Assembly (NCBI RefSeq): GCF_005222225.1
Contig: NZ_CP036536.1
Span: forward strand, 3,248,001-3,312,000
Source: Salinimonas lutimaris
GTDB lineage: Bacteria > Pseudomonadota > Gammaproteobacteria > Enterobacterales > Alteromonadaceae
Direction of reading: 5' to 3'
Length of the DNA stretch: 64,000 nt
The translations under genes and the position numbers were made by a program. Of this stretch, positions 10,113 through 19,308 are shown one piece after another. Under the pieces are notes generated by a model. It had not been told where the DNA came from and did not search any database. It saw only the letters and a program-made list of their open reading frames with translations. Each line of letters starts with the position of its first letter. Position 1 is the stretch's first letter.

Positions 10113-11244
10113 TCCGCCGTTAAGCCTGTACATACATATTCCCTGGTGTGTACAAAAATGTCCGTACTGCGATTTCAACTCTCACGGGTTGAAATCGTCG
10201 CTTCCTGAACAGGAATACATTGCCCACCTGCTTGATGATCTGGCCGAGGATGCCAAACGCATCGGTACGCGTCCGGTAACCACGATATTTATTGGTGGCG
10301 GCACGCCCAGCCTGTTCAGTGAACAGGGTATTGCCCGGCTGCTAAACGGTGTAAAAGAGCGGGTTAATCTGGCCGCCGACGCAGAGATAACCCTTGAGGC
10401 CAACCCGGGCACGGTTGAGGCCGGGCGCTTTAAAGGCTACGTGGAAGCCGGGGTTAACCGTATTTCAGTGGGTATTCAGAGCTTTCAGACCAAACACCTG
10501 GATGTGCTGGGCCGAATTCATTCAGCCAGTCAGGCTGAAGATGCTATTCATCAGGCCCATCAGGCCGGATTGAACAGCTTTAATCTGGACCTGATGCATG
10601 GTCTGCCGGATCAAAGCATTGATAATGCAATGAGCGATCTGGATAAAGCCATTGCATTAAATCCGGCCCACCTGTCGTGGTATCAGCTGACCATTGAGCC
10701 CAATACGCCGTTTTATTCAAAACCGCCGGAATTGCCAGAAGATGATATTCTGTGGGATATTCAGACCCACGGGCATCAGCGCCTTAAAGCGGCTGGTTAC
10801 CAGCAGTATGAGATTTCCGGCTACAGCAAACCCGGTTTTCAGTGTCAGCACAACCTTAATTACTGGCGCTTTGGAGACTACCTGGGCATTGGTTGTGGCG
10901 CTCATGGCAAAATTACCGATGTGCCGAACAATACCATCTGGCGCACAGTGAAAGTGAAACACCCCCGTGGCTATATGGAAATGGCGCGTCCCTACCTGGA
11001 CAAACAGCATCCGGTCGCTGAAGAAGATCTGGCCTTTGAATTTTTTATGAACCGGTTTCGGTTGGTTGAGCCTTGTCCTAAAGCAGATTTTACCCGCTAT
11101 ACCGGCACGGTGCTTACCGGTGAGCAGCAAAACAGTCTTGATGAGGCTATCGATAAAGGCATGCTGGTCAGTACCGATACTCACTGGCAGGTGACCGACC
11201 GGGGTCGTCAGTATCTTAATACCCTGCTGGCGGCGTTTGTTTAG
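10105..11244 (+). CDS. hemW: Radical SAM protein HemW
   Basis: Encodes 379 residues. The radical SAM cluster motif is CVQKCPYCDFN, the extended form typical of HemW (formerly called HemN-like coproporphyrinogen oxidase). Other family signatures are IFIGGGTPSLF, LEANPGT and NRISVGIQSFQ. HemW binds heme and is thought to insert it into target proteins rather than make it. It is coupled to rdgB at the 5' end and overlaps the convergent YggN-like gene by 4 bases. Confidence 0.94.
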   Translation: MHNPPLSLYIHIPWCVQKCPYCDFNSHGLKSSLPEQEYIAHLLDDLAEDAKRIGTRPVTTIFIGGGTPSLFSEQGIARLLNGVKERVNLAADAEITLEANPGTVEAGRFKGYVEAGVNRISVGIQSFQTKHLDVLGRIHSASQAEDAIHQAHQAGLNSFNLDLMHGLPDQSIDNAMSDLDKAIALNPAHLSWYQLTIEPNTPFYSKPPELPEDDILWDIQTHGHQRLKAAGYQQYEISGYSKPGFQCQHNLNYWRFGDYLGIGCGAHGKITDVPNNTIWRTVKVKHPRGYMEMARPYLDKQHPVAEEDLAFEFFMNRFRLVEPCPKADFTRYTGTVLTGEQQNSLDEAIDKGMLVSTDTHWQVTDRGRQYLNTLLAAFV

Positions 11245-12038
11245 CCGGCAGTCCGGGTTATCACATCATAGGGTTTAAGCGCGGGTATCGCCTGGCGAAG
11301 TTTTTCTTCTGTGGTATCCAGCGACTTAAGCTTGTTGCAGTACCAGTGCGCCTTATTTTTAAGGCTCATGGCTCGGGGGCCCATATCTTTATTCAGATGT
11401 CCGCCAACCACTTCTAAATGCTGGGTCAGTGCCTGTACCCGCTGACTGTCCACCTCGGCATTATTAGCATTAATACCACTGATCGCCGATAAAATACCGC
11501 CTACCGATGTAGAGATCGTACCCTCAAGCTGAGCTTCAATTCCGGTATCCACAAACTCATCCACGCTTTCCAGCGATCCCGGGCCAATAAAATAATGGTT
11601 GCTGGCGTGACGAAACTTTTCTTTGACCCGGGAGCGTACCCGCCCCATGGCACTTTGCAAACGAACATAACTGTCGTGGTCAGCGCCCACCAGCCCCTGA
11701 TACACATGGTCTATGGTGTCGACAGCCAGATCCACCCCTTCGGTGGCCAGCACTATCATTTGCGGCACCACATAATGTAGCCCATCGGAATATTCGGCCA
11801 GCCAGGCTTGCTGCTCGTCGGTTAAAGGTTGGTAACGGCCACGGATAAAGAGCTGATTACGCTCATTTATCTGAATAACGGTGCGGGACTTATCCATCAC
11901 TCTTAGCTGGTCGTCGTTAACCACCAGACCATGCGCAAAATCGATATCACAAGTAAACTCGGCCGCAGCATTAAACGAGCAGCAAAGCAGAGAAAATGCG
12001 CCAGCACGGGCGATGGAAGAAAGTGTCGTCATTATCAT
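11241..12038 (-). CDS. DUF2884 (YggN-like) exported protein
   Basis: Encodes 265 residues with an N-terminal signal peptide (a hydrophobic stretch then NAAAEF). The sequence fits the YggN/DUF2884 family: a CDIDFAHGL start to the mature part, the QQAWLAEYSDGLHYVVP segment and a helical C-terminal half. The function is unknown; the family is predicted to be periplasmic. In Enterobacteria yggN also lies near hemW, which supports the call. ATG codons at 12038 and 12032 are both possible starts. Confidence 0.75.
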   Translation of the reverse strand: MIMTTLSSIARAGAFSLLCCSFNAAAEFTCDIDFAHGLVVNDDQLRVMDKSRTVIQINERNQLFIRGRYQPLTDEQQAWLAEYSDGLHYVVPQMIVLATEGVDLAVDTIDHVYQGLVGADHDSYVRLQSAMGRVRSRVKEKFRHASNHYFIGPGSLESVDEFVDTGIEAQLEGTISTSVGGILSAISGINANNAEVDSQRVQALTQHLEVVGGHLNKDMGPRAMSLKNKAHWYCNKLKSLDTTEEKLRQAIPALKPYDVITRTAG

Positions 12039-12143
12039 AATTTTTATTCTGGACGGCAGAACTATAAATAAAAAGGCACTATGAGTCCAATCTGCGAATA
12101 TTCAGGTTGAACTCTTCATCACCGCGGGTGCATAAAAAAACCG

Positions 12144-12656
12144 CTATGAACCATTGGTTCGCACCAGCCGCACATACACAAACCGGTCTTTTTGTTTAAT
12201 GGAATGACTGGAGTTAAAAAACGCCACAACCCAGGCCCGACTGGTATCGGTTAACGAAGGTGTGCTGGTCCAGAAATCATCGGGCGGGGTGGCCGGAAAT
12301 ACATCGTTATTAATGGCCGGGCGTACACATAACCGCTCGGTAATAGCAGCCAGTTCTTTAATATTGGGTAAGCGCCACCCTTCCTGCGCAATATCATTGG
12401 CTTCCAGAGCCAGTTGCAGCGCTTGCTGCCAGGTATACTTCTGCGCTTCGCCGCTGCATCCGCTGCCGTTCCAGGTTTGCCCCTCGGCGCAGCGTTTCCA
12501 GATAAGATTGGTCGCGCTGTGCAAAACCTCGCCCTCGCTGATGTCCACAAAATCGGCGGCAGGTGTGGTTTCCACCCCGGAAGTTAAGCAATATTGTTGC
12601 GCTATACTGCTCGTGCTAATCAGGCACATCAGGCCTAGCATGACTTGCTTCATCAT
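12144..12656 (-). CDS. DUF1566 exported protein
   Basis: Encodes 170 residues with a signal peptide (cleavage probably after SSIAQ). The rest is a DUF1566/Lcl-type fold: NLIWKRCAEGQTWNG, a TWQQALQLA helix, GWRLPNIKELA and a WTSTPS strand, ending in the typical VRLVR. Such domains occur in secreted or surface proteins of unknown role. Four cysteines suggest a disulfide-bonded periplasmic protein. Its start overlaps the end of the upstream lipoprotein gene by 4 bases (ATGA), so the two are made together. Confidence 0.82.
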   Translation of the reverse strand: MMKQVMLGLMCLISTSSIAQQYCLTSGVETTPAADFVDISEGEVLHSATNLIWKRCAEGQTWNGSGCSGEAQKYTWQQALQLALEANDIAQEGWRLPNIKELAAITERLCVRPAINNDVFPATPPDDFWTSTPSLTDTSRAWVVAFFNSSHSIKQKDRFVYVRLVRTNGS

Positions 12657-14362
12657 TCTCTCCCTGCCCTGACCAGACGCACCCGGGCAATGCTGCCTTT
12701 ATTTAAAAAGTTGTCCACACCTGAGGCAAAATCAATGGCCCAGGCATTTTGCGCTGCATCTTCAATCACCCCATCAGCCCCTGGCTGGGATGTCCAGTAC
12801 CACAAAGGCGCCGCTGCCGCGTCACCGGCAAACGGGAAATATGTCGGGTCCACCATCGTCTGCCCCTCACGTCCAAAATGCATCAGTGTCATCAGCTCAA
12901 AGTGGGTGGGCATGCGCCAGTCGTAAAAACCACACAACCCTTCAGTTCTGACCGCGGTGACAAATGCTCTGGTATTGCATTCGCTGATCGCACAACTGGC
13001 CTGTGAGGGTGTTTGAACTCCATCACTGCCACCGTTTTCTTCTGTCTGGAACCAGCCGTAGGTGTGTTCACCGCCATGCAGGCCGCTATTCGCCGTTTTG
13101 ACTTCCCACACTAAACCAGTGGTATTGTCACGCACACAGCTAAAATCCGTGACATCAGCATCCTGCTCATCGCCATTGTTATTGAGCTTGGTAAAGTCAA
13201 AACCGGCAGCCCCGCGCCCTGCTTTTTCCAGTAACCCTGCCTGCTGAATAATGTCGGTGCCACGCTGGCCGTCCTGACCCGGATAGTCGCTCTGCTGGTT
13301 TTCTGATACGGCATTTTCGCTGGCCTGCACGGTGATGCCGGTATCATTCATCAGGGCGGTAGGATGCGGGCGCACCACTACAGTAATCGTATCATCGGTC
13401 TGGTTATTGTTGGCATCGCTGACCGTAAGCGTAAAAGTCATGGTTTGGGCGGCGGTGACTGCCGGTGCCATGGCATAGGTAGACAAAGCGGTATCATCTG
13501 CAATATTTACTGCAGAGGCACTGGAAACTTCCCAGCGGGATAGCAACGGAAAGGCAGAGCTGACCGATGAGTCAGCCTGCCCTTGCAGTATGATAGGCTC
13601 GCCACTAAAAACGCCCTGGCTCACCCCGGCATCAGCGGTGGGTAAAGTATCCTGTCCCGGCAGAATCAGCAGCGTGGTGGTGGCTTCGTCCTGCGCTCCT
13701 TCTTCGTCGGTCACGGTCAGGGCAAAACGCAGCTGCTGCTGGATTGAGGCAACCGGCGTGGTAAAGGTCAGCTCAGGGCCATCCAGTGCCACGCCCTGCA
13801 ACACATTGGCACCTTCAAGCTGCTGCCACTGCCAGCGACTGATTGGCGCAGTTGGCTCGGTGGCATCTTCATCGGTACTCCCGGCACCGCTTAACGTGAT
13901 CTGGATACCGGCGGCATACAGGCCATCCTCCTGGCTCGCGGTGTGTGAGGCAATATCCGCCACCGGCGCTGCGTTTTCCGGTAGCGCGGTAATAATCAGC
14001 TCGTCAGAGTCGCTTTGACCTCCCCCTGACACAGTGACGGTTACTGTATAAAGGGTTTGCTGTTCGAGCTCGGGCAATACCACCGACGCTTCGCCGGTAC
14101 TGCTGTCATCCTGAATAATCTCCAGCACCGGACGCACTGACCAGCGATAAGTCAGTTCGCTGTCACTGCCAGCACTTCGGGCCGACAAAAAAACGGTGGT
14201 TTGTTCTGCTGCCTGCACATCGGCACCAGCGTTCACGGTAAGCGATGTAGAGCTACTGTCTGAGCCACCACCGCCGCATGCTGTTATCAACACTGTACAT
14301 ATCAGCAGCGCACTGCTTTGCCAGATCCGCTTTCGACCTGCTCCAACTAACCCGTTATTCAT
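12653..14362 (-). CDS. Lipoprotein with PKD-like repeats and C-terminal DUF1566 domain
   Basis: Encodes 569 residues. A lipobox (VLITAC) follows a short signal peptide and is followed by GGGGSDSSS, a typical flexible lipoprotein tether. Residues 40-340 hold three immunoglobulin/PKD-like repeats of about 95 residues, each with a TYRWSV- or SRWQWQ-like tryptophan strand and a TVTV.D edge. The last 180 residues form a DUF1566 domain (DNTTGLVWEVK, GFYDWRMPTHFELMTL, YWTSQP, ARVRLVRAG). It is probably displayed on the outer membrane. No catalytic residues were recognised. It is co-transcribed with the shorter DUF1566 gene. Confidence 0.85.
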   Translation of the reverse strand: MNNGLVGAGRKRIWQSSALLICTVLITACGGGGSDSSSTSLTVNAGADVQAAEQTTVFLSARSAGSDSELTYRWSVRPVLEIIQDDSSTGEASVVLPELEQQTLYTVTVTVSGGGQSDSDELIITALPENAAPVADIASHTASQEDGLYAAGIQITLSGAGSTDEDATEPTAPISRWQWQQLEGANVLQGVALDGPELTFTTPVASIQQQLRFALTVTDEEGAQDEATTTLLILPGQDTLPTADAGVSQGVFSGEPIILQGQADSSVSSAFPLLSRWEVSSASAVNIADDTALSTYAMAPAVTAAQTMTFTLTVSDANNNQTDDTITVVVRPHPTALMNDTGITVQASENAVSENQQSDYPGQDGQRGTDIIQQAGLLEKAGRGAAGFDFTKLNNNGDEQDADVTDFSCVRDNTTGLVWEVKTANSGLHGGEHTYGWFQTEENGGSDGVQTPSQASCAISECNTRAFVTAVRTEGLCGFYDWRMPTHFELMTLMHFGREGQTMVDPTYFPFAGDAAAAPLWYWTSQPGADGVIEDAAQNAWAIDFASGVDNFLNKGSIARVRLVRAGRE

Positions 14363-14434
14363 AGCTTCTCCATCTTACCGCCTGGCATTACGCCACTGGA
14401 TCCCGGGGCAACCTGCCACAGGCTGGCAGATGTA

Positions 14435-14929
14435 TCAGTTTAGCGGCAGGTGACTGCGCTCCTGCGCTTCGCTCTGGGCAACCTGAATAGCTTCAAGCTG
14501 CTTTTTGCCTGCGGCTATATCGGTCATGTCGTATATCATCATACTGATGTTTTCTACGATGCCATTGGCCGATACCAGCGGCGACAGAGTAATGTTCTGA
14601 TACATATACTGCTCACTTCCTGTAATCGGCCGGTAATTGGGAAACTTGAACAAATAGGGGCGCTGTTCCCAGGTCATAAACGCCCGGGTTTTCAATTCAA
14701 AAACCGGTTTGGCTTTTTGCGCAAACCAGCCTTCGTCAATATCGGTAAACAGGCTGAACAAACTGCGGTCACGCACCTGGCTGGGCAGCAATCCACTGTG
14801 GCTTTCCATAAACCCGTTCCAGACTTTAATGCTGAACTGACGATCCAATACCACAATCCCCACATCCACGGTTTGCAGCATGTCCATCATCCAGTGAAAT
14901 TCCTGTAGCTCTTCCAATGCGCTATCCAT
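14435..14929 (-). CDS. PAS domain protein
   Basis: Encodes 164 residues, nearly all one PAS domain. LQTVDVGIVVLDRQFSIKVWN is the first PAS strand pair, and the core ends with VENISMMIYDMTDIA, a standard PAS exit leading to a short helix. No output domain is present. It starts within the stop codon of the upstream receiver-CheC gene (TGATG), so translation is coupled. It probably senses a signal for that regulator. Confidence 0.82.
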   Translation of the reverse strand: MDSALEELQEFHWMMDMLQTVDVGIVVLDRQFSIKVWNGFMESHSGLLPSQVRDRSLFSLFTDIDEGWFAQKAKPVFELKTRAFMTWEQRPYLFKFPNYRPITGSEQYMYQNITLSPLVSANGIVENISMMIYDMTDIAAGKKQLEAIQVAQSEAQERSHLPLN

Positions 14930-15927
14930 CAGAAATCCTCCATCAGATGAGCCAGTTTGCTATTCATAGTATCCATCGAATCTTCAGTAAATAATAACAC
15001 CAGGTCGCAACGCACATTGTAGCCTTCCAGTCCATAACTCAGCTCGATAGCCAGCGTGCGGCGCCACTTCAGGTGATTGGTAGAAACAATATCGGCAATG
15101 GCGGTGTGCTGCCCCAGCACAATCGGATGCCCCTGGCTGAACACCACATCCATCTGCTCGGCCAGGCCGGTCAGGCAGGTGCCTATCAAAATACTGGCGG
15201 CATCCATCAGCAACTCCAGTTGCAGCCGGTCGTCGACTTCGCCCTGAACATTAAGAATCCGGGCAACATCGGCAAAGCTGGAATCACTTAAAATACACAA
15301 GGCTTCCCCCCGAATCCCCGGGCTCAGAAAGCCCTGACAAACCGCAGTGACCTCTTCGTGCGACTCAATATCAGACAACATCATATGCAGCTCAGAGACT
15401 TCAATCAGATTCACATTCGGTATAGGCAGGTGAACAAATACATTCATAATGCGGGCAAGGTGGTCGCCGGCGCGGCCCATGGCAATATTGGTGATCTCCT
15501 GGTAACAGTCACGGATATCCGGGTCCAGGCCTGAGTCATCCTCTGCTTCTACCTCTGGCTCGGCTTTTAAAATGCCGTGCTTCTCAAGGGTCAGTTTCAG
15601 AGTCTCCGCATCCACCGGTTTACGGATAAAATCGGTGGCGCCCAGCCCCAGCACCCGCTCATGGGCTTCTGGCTGAACATCCCCGGAAATAACCACGGTT
15701 TTAACCGGTAGCCGGGCTTCCTGAATAGCAGCCAGCGTGGCATAACCATCCATCACTGGCATATTGAGATCCAGCAACAACAGATTACCCTTGCCCTGAC
15801 TGAGTAAATCAATGGCCTCTTCCCCGTTTTTAGCAAAATGCACCGCAACCTGCCAGTCCTGGGGTAAAGATTTGGCAACCTGTTTACGCGCTACCATTGA
15901 GTCGTCACACACTAAAACTGAATACAT
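14929..15927 (-). CDS. Response regulator with CheC/CheX-like phosphatase domain
   Basis: Encodes 332 residues. Residues 1-120 are a receiver domain with acidic pair D8/D9, phosphoacceptor D53 in LLLLDLNMPVMDG, and K in FIRKPVD. Residues 135-330 resemble CheC/CheX: the ExxN phosphatase motif appears as QEITNIAMGRAGDHL, while the second copy (MDAASILIGTCL) has Ser in place of Asn. Such proteins probably dephosphorylate response regulators. It forms an operon with the PAS gene. No chemotaxis genes are nearby. Confidence 0.85.
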   Translation of the reverse strand: MYSVLVCDDSMVARKQVAKSLPQDWQVAVHFAKNGEEAIDLLSQGKGNLLLLDLNMPVMDGYATLAAIQEARLPVKTVVISGDVQPEAHERVLGLGATDFIRKPVDAETLKLTLEKHGILKAEPEVEAEDDSGLDPDIRDCYQEITNIAMGRAGDHLARIMNVFVHLPIPNVNLIEVSELHMMLSDIESHEEVTAVCQGFLSPGIRGEALCILSDSSFADVARILNVQGEVDDRLQLELLMDAASILIGTCLTGLAEQMDVVFSQGHPIVLGQHTAIADIVSTNHLKWRRTLAIELSYGLEGYNVRCDLVLLFTEDSMDTMNSKLAHLMEDF

Positions 15928-16106
15928 TTTGCCGGGCTACCATTTATTGGGATGTGCGCAGTAACGTCACCTGAAAACCGGTACTTGTCCATTTGCAGTG
16001 TCCATCTTCTTACAAAAAATATCGGTGTAGCGATAAGTTAGCTACCCATTAACTTTTAGCACCTATCGGCCAAAAGTCCATAAGACATAAGATGAATTCG
16101 GTGTGA

Positions 16107-16847
16107 TTACCCCAACAGCAACGGCAGGATAATGGCGGTCATAATACCATTTAAACACAGGCCCAGGCTGGCCATGGCAGCCTCTTCCTCGCCCAGTTTC
16201 AGTGCTCGGGCCGTACCCACTGCATGGGCCACGGCGCCCAGCGCGACCCCCTGGGCCTGGCGATGATGGATATTAAGCAGACGAAATACTACTGGCCCGG
16301 CAATAGCCCCGACGATCCCGGTGCTTATTACAAACACGGCGGCCAGCGGTGCAATACCGCCTATTAAGCGCGATGCTTCCATGGCCAGCGGGGTGGTGAT
16401 TGATTTGGCCAGCATGGTCATTTTGACGGCCACTGAAACATCAGTGAAGTATAAACACAACCAGGCCAGCACCGGCGCTACCACCCCGGCAGCAAATATG
16501 GCCACAATCAGCCGCCAGCCCAGCGCTCTGACCTTACTCCACTGGGCATACATGGGCAGCGCCAGGGCAACGGTGGCCGGCCCTAGCAGCCAGTGCAGCA
16601 GCCCTGCCTCATACTGAAATGCTTTAACCTGGGTACCGGTTAAACTGAGTAATCCAATCACAATAACAGTGGTAACCACCAACGGATGCACCAGCGGATT
16701 GCCGTTTACGCGCCGGTTCAGCCAGATAGCAAATGCATACGCTGTCAGGGTAATGCCAAGCCACAGCGCGCCGGATAACGACAAGGTCGCCTGAATCACC
16801 GCCTGAATATGACCAAGCAGCTGATTGACCGCTTCATTAAAAGGCAT
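16107..16847 (-). CDS. lrgB: LrgB/CidB family membrane protein
   Basis: Encodes 246 residues, almost entirely hydrophobic, with about seven membrane segments. KSITTPLAMEASRLIGG and GVALGAVAHAVGTARAL are the LrgB family signatures. LrgB pairs with LrgA in a holin/antiholin-like or metabolite-export system. Its ATG overlaps the lrgA stop by one base (TAATG), so the subunits are coupled. Confidence 0.9.
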   Translation of the reverse strand: MPFNEAVNQLLGHIQAVIQATLSLSGALWLGITLTAYAFAIWLNRRVNGNPLVHPLVVTTVIVIGLLSLTGTQVKAFQYEAGLLHWLLGPATVALALPMYAQWSKVRALGWRLIVAIFAAGVVAPVLAWLCLYFTDVSVAVKMTMLAKSITTPLAMEASRLIGGIAPLAAVFVISTGIVGAIAGPVVFRLLNIHHRQAQGVALGAVAHAVGTARALKLGEEEAAMASLGLCLNGIMTAIILPLLLG

Positions 16848-17212
16848 TATTTCTCCTGTTTGGGTAAAAATAATAAACGGGCGATCCAGGCAGCAATGGC
16901 CAGACTGACAATAGTACTGAGCACAATGGCGGCAATCATGCCGGGAAGATGTTGCTCGATATCATCCCAGAACAGTACGACAGCCGAGATAGCCGGGACA
17001 AACAATACGGTCATGTGATTAAGCAGCGGCGCTGCGCCCTGGCTGAGCATAAACGGAATGCGCCGCAGGCTGAGTAAAGTGACCAGTAGTAACAGTAAGC
17101 CCACCAGAGCACCGGGCACGGGAATAGAGAGGGTCAGCACAAGCAGCTCGCCCACCAGATAAAAGCCAGTCAGCGCCAGAAAACCCAGTAAATTCAAAAG
17201 CAATGATCGCAT
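16847..17212 (-). CDS. lrgA: LrgA/CidA family membrane protein
   Basis: Encodes 121 residues from the ATG at 17212, which has AGGCGG about five bases upstream. Earlier ATGs at 17245 and 17242 lack a ribosome site. It has four membrane segments and the LrgA-type core PVPGALVGLLLLL and FVPAISAVV. It is the holin-like partner of LrgB. It lies 74 bases downstream of a LytTR regulator, recalling the LytSR-lrgAB arrangement of Gram-positive bacteria. Confidence 0.87.
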   Translation of the reverse strand: MRSLLLNLLGFLALTGFYLVGELLVLTLSIPVPGALVGLLLLLVTLLSLRRIPFMLSQGAAPLLNHMTVLFVPAISAVVLFWDDIEQHLPGMIAAIVLSTIVSLAIAAWIARLLFLPKQEK

Positions 17213-17286
17213 GCAGCCGCCTGTAAATAATCTTAACGGCATCATACGTCAGACCGGCTCAGGCATACCAGTGCTGTGCGGTATAA

Positions 17287-18165
17287 TCAGATAATATGTT
17301 GCCAGTGCGCTGTGAAATAACGCCGACTGATTTTTAAACGGGTATCATCCTGCAGCACAACAAACGCACTTTGCGGGCCCTGTCGCTCTACCTGCTTCAC
17401 AAAATGCCGGTTAACCAGCACCGAACGGTTTACCCGCTCAAAGATATCCGGACACAGCTTGCGGCTTAAATCGGCCAGCGTAGTTCTGACAATATGATTT
17501 TCGTCCTGGGTATACACACACATATAATCGCCAGCTGCCTGTACCCACAAAATATCGCGGCAGGCCATGGTAACCCAGGCATTGCTGCTGCGAAACGTGA
17601 CTTTGGGAACATCTCGCTCACGACTGTGCTGCTCTAGCCAGTACGGAAATTGCTGTGCACTGACGCCGTACTGTTTGGTCAGCAGCCCACGCAGGGTTTG
17701 GTAGGTATGCCGTTGTTGCTGCTGTAAAACAAGTCCGGCCACATAACTGAGGGTGTCGTCAAACTGTGTGATATCCACCGGCATGGCAATAAACCCTTCT
17801 GCTCGGGCAGTAAAAGCATGCATGGCATCCTGATTAGAATATCCACAAACAATAAACGGCTCGTTCATAGCCTCGCAGGTATGCAGCAGCGCAGCATCAA
17901 TAATCAGCAACCGCGGTAATTCCGGCATGCTCGCCTGCTGTGCCTGTTTCAGGCTGGGATAAATCAGACATTGCATAACCCCGGCATGGGCTGAGGCCAG
18001 CGCTTGGAGTTGCTGGCGATGGGAGGGGTTGTCAGTCACCAGCACAATGGTTACCAGCGGCAATAACGGATCAGGGATACAGGTCACCTCAGGTACGGTG
18101 GCAGCGCCCGCCTGCTGATACTGCGCAAGCTTCTGCTCCCACTGCGAACCGGTGACTGATGTCAT
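17287..18165 (-). CDS. LytTR-type DNA-binding regulator with receiver-like N terminus
   Basis: Encodes 292 residues. The C-terminal 100 residues are a LytTR DNA-binding domain (RDILWVQAAGDYMCVYT, HIVRTTLADLSRKL, FERVNRSVLVNRHFV). Residues 35-150 look like a degenerate receiver: strands TIVLVTD and LLIIDAALL are present but the usual acidic pocket and following Lys are not clear, so phosphorylation is doubtful. The start overlaps the stop of the DUF3718 gene by one base. Location directly upstream of lrgA suggests it controls lrgAB. Confidence 0.82.
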   Translation of the reverse strand: MTSVTGSQWEQKLAQYQQAGAATVPEVTCIPDPLLPLVTIVLVTDNPSHRQQLQALASAHAGVMQCLIYPSLKQAQQASMPELPRLLIIDAALLHTCEAMNEPFIVCGYSNQDAMHAFTARAEGFIAMPVDITQFDDTLSYVAGLVLQQQQRHTYQTLRGLLTKQYGVSAQQFPYWLEQHSRERDVPKVTFRSSNAWVTMACRDILWVQAAGDYMCVYTQDENHIVRTTLADLSRKLCPDIFERVNRSVLVNRHFVKQVERQGPQSAFVVLQDDTRLKISRRYFTAHWQHII

Positions 18166-18497
18166 TATCTTGCAGCCATCATGCTTTTTGTCAGACGCAG
18201 GCGTTTTGCCAGTAAAGCGCTGGAAGCATGTGCCTGGTTTTTCTCAGCAAACGTAAACATATCATCGCCGTTACATACGAGCCCTTTTTGCAAAGCCCGG
18301 TAACTCACCCCACTGTTCTTAACAGCCATATGTAAGCGCAAGGGTTTGTTGTCACGGATGGCGGTACAGATTTTAACTAAATCACTTTCCATGTGTGCAG
18401 GATATGCCGCCTGGGCCTGACCGGCCACAGTAAAACTACCAGCAGTTAACACAGCAATACCCAGCAGACGTTTTGTTTGATTAAGCAAAGTAAGCAT
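18165..18497 (-). CDS. DUF3718 exported protein
   Basis: Encodes 110 residues from the ATG at 18497, which has GGAGAG well placed upstream; the frame stays open further upstream without a ribosome site. A signal peptide ends at GQAQA. The mature part (KICTAIRDNKPLRL, then LVCNGDDMFTFAEKN) fits DUF3718, a small family of Alteromonadales and relatives with two conserved cysteines. The function is unknown. It is the first gene of an apparent operon with the LytTR regulator and lrgAB. Confidence 0.78.
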   Translation of the reverse strand: MLTLLNQTKRLLGIAVLTAGSFTVAGQAQAAYPAHMESDLVKICTAIRDNKPLRLHMAVKNSGVSYRALQKGLVCNGDDMFTFAEKNQAHASSALLAKRLRLTKSMMAAR

Positions 18498-18877
18498 AGC
18501 GTTCTCTCCGAAAGTTGCCCGGCAACAGCGCCGAACACTTATACAGTAGAGTTTTTTACCCAAAAGGTTGCCTGTCTTTCGTTCAATGCCCCGTTTATGA
18601 GATTGTGCGATAAATGCGCAGCAAATGTGGATAAACAAACGAAACCACCGGCTGTTTATCGTATTTGGTTAACATATTGTAACAGGTAGAATGTGTGGGC
18701 TTTGATAACCATACTGGCACAGTGTTGGCTAAGCATAATGATAGATAAAGTCTGAGTGACGGCGGGATTTGGCAAAAAGCTGGCAGTAGTATTGAAATGA
18801 AGATCGCTCAATAGCCTGAGCGTGAGACTGCTACGAGGAAGGCTGAAGCCCTCCCCGGCATACAACAGCGTGGGCGG
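18498..18877. other. Intergenic region, no gene recognised
   Basis: About 380 bases between the start of the DUF3718 gene and the stop of the next minus-strand gene. It should hold the promoter of the DUF3718-lytTR-lrgAB operon. An open frame at 18656-18865 has no ribosome site, signal or recognisable domain, and I do not count it as a gene. No clear hairpin or RNA was seen. Confidence 0.5.
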
Positions 18878-19207
18878 TTAAAAAATACTGTCCTGATGGA
18901 CTTTAATGAAGGACTGAGTGCCAGGCTTGCTGTAGTCAATCTTGTATTCTTTACCGTTTAAGGTTTGGATAAAAACCAAGGTTTTTTCATCCCCAAACAC
19001 TTCGCTGGTCGTCATATCAATCAACTCAAGGTCCATGGCTTTGGCATCCCGTTTGTTTTCAGGGATTTTGCCTTCATACACTTTTAAACCACGGAATGTC
19101 ACCAGTACAGGTGGATCTTCATTTCCATTTAGCAATAACAGATCGAACTTACGAACTTTATGAATAATTGTATTTCGACCACTCACCAGATAGGGCTTTT
19201 CTGTCAT
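18878..19207 (-). CDS. Hypothetical protein, 109 residues
   Basis: Start chosen at 19207 because GGAGAGAAG lies directly before that ATG; an upstream ATG at 19240 has no such site. There is no signal peptide or membrane segment. The protein is charged and predicted to be mostly beta strand (FDLLLLNG, PVLVTFRGLKVYEG, TLVFIQTLNG). I do not recognise the family. It stands alone between the MbnP-like gene and the lrg operon, and is somewhat AT-richer than its neighbours. Confidence 0.65.
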   Translation of the reverse strand: MTEKPYLVSGRNTIIHKVRKFDLLLLNGNEDPPVLVTFRGLKVYEGKIPENKRDAKAMDLELIDMTTSEVFGDEKTLVFIQTLNGKEYKIDYSKPGTQSFIKVHQDSIF

Positions 19208-19308
19208 TCTTCTCTCCACAAAAACTGGCTGGTAATTCAAAAAAGTGAATTAAAGATAGCAGATAAACCAACAGCTTGCATGGCTTGTCAGTTATCTTCA
19301 GCTATACG

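Noticed and set aside
18656..18865. Open frame on the minus strand in the gap before the DUF3718 gene
   Set aside because: No ribosome site, signal or recognisable domain.
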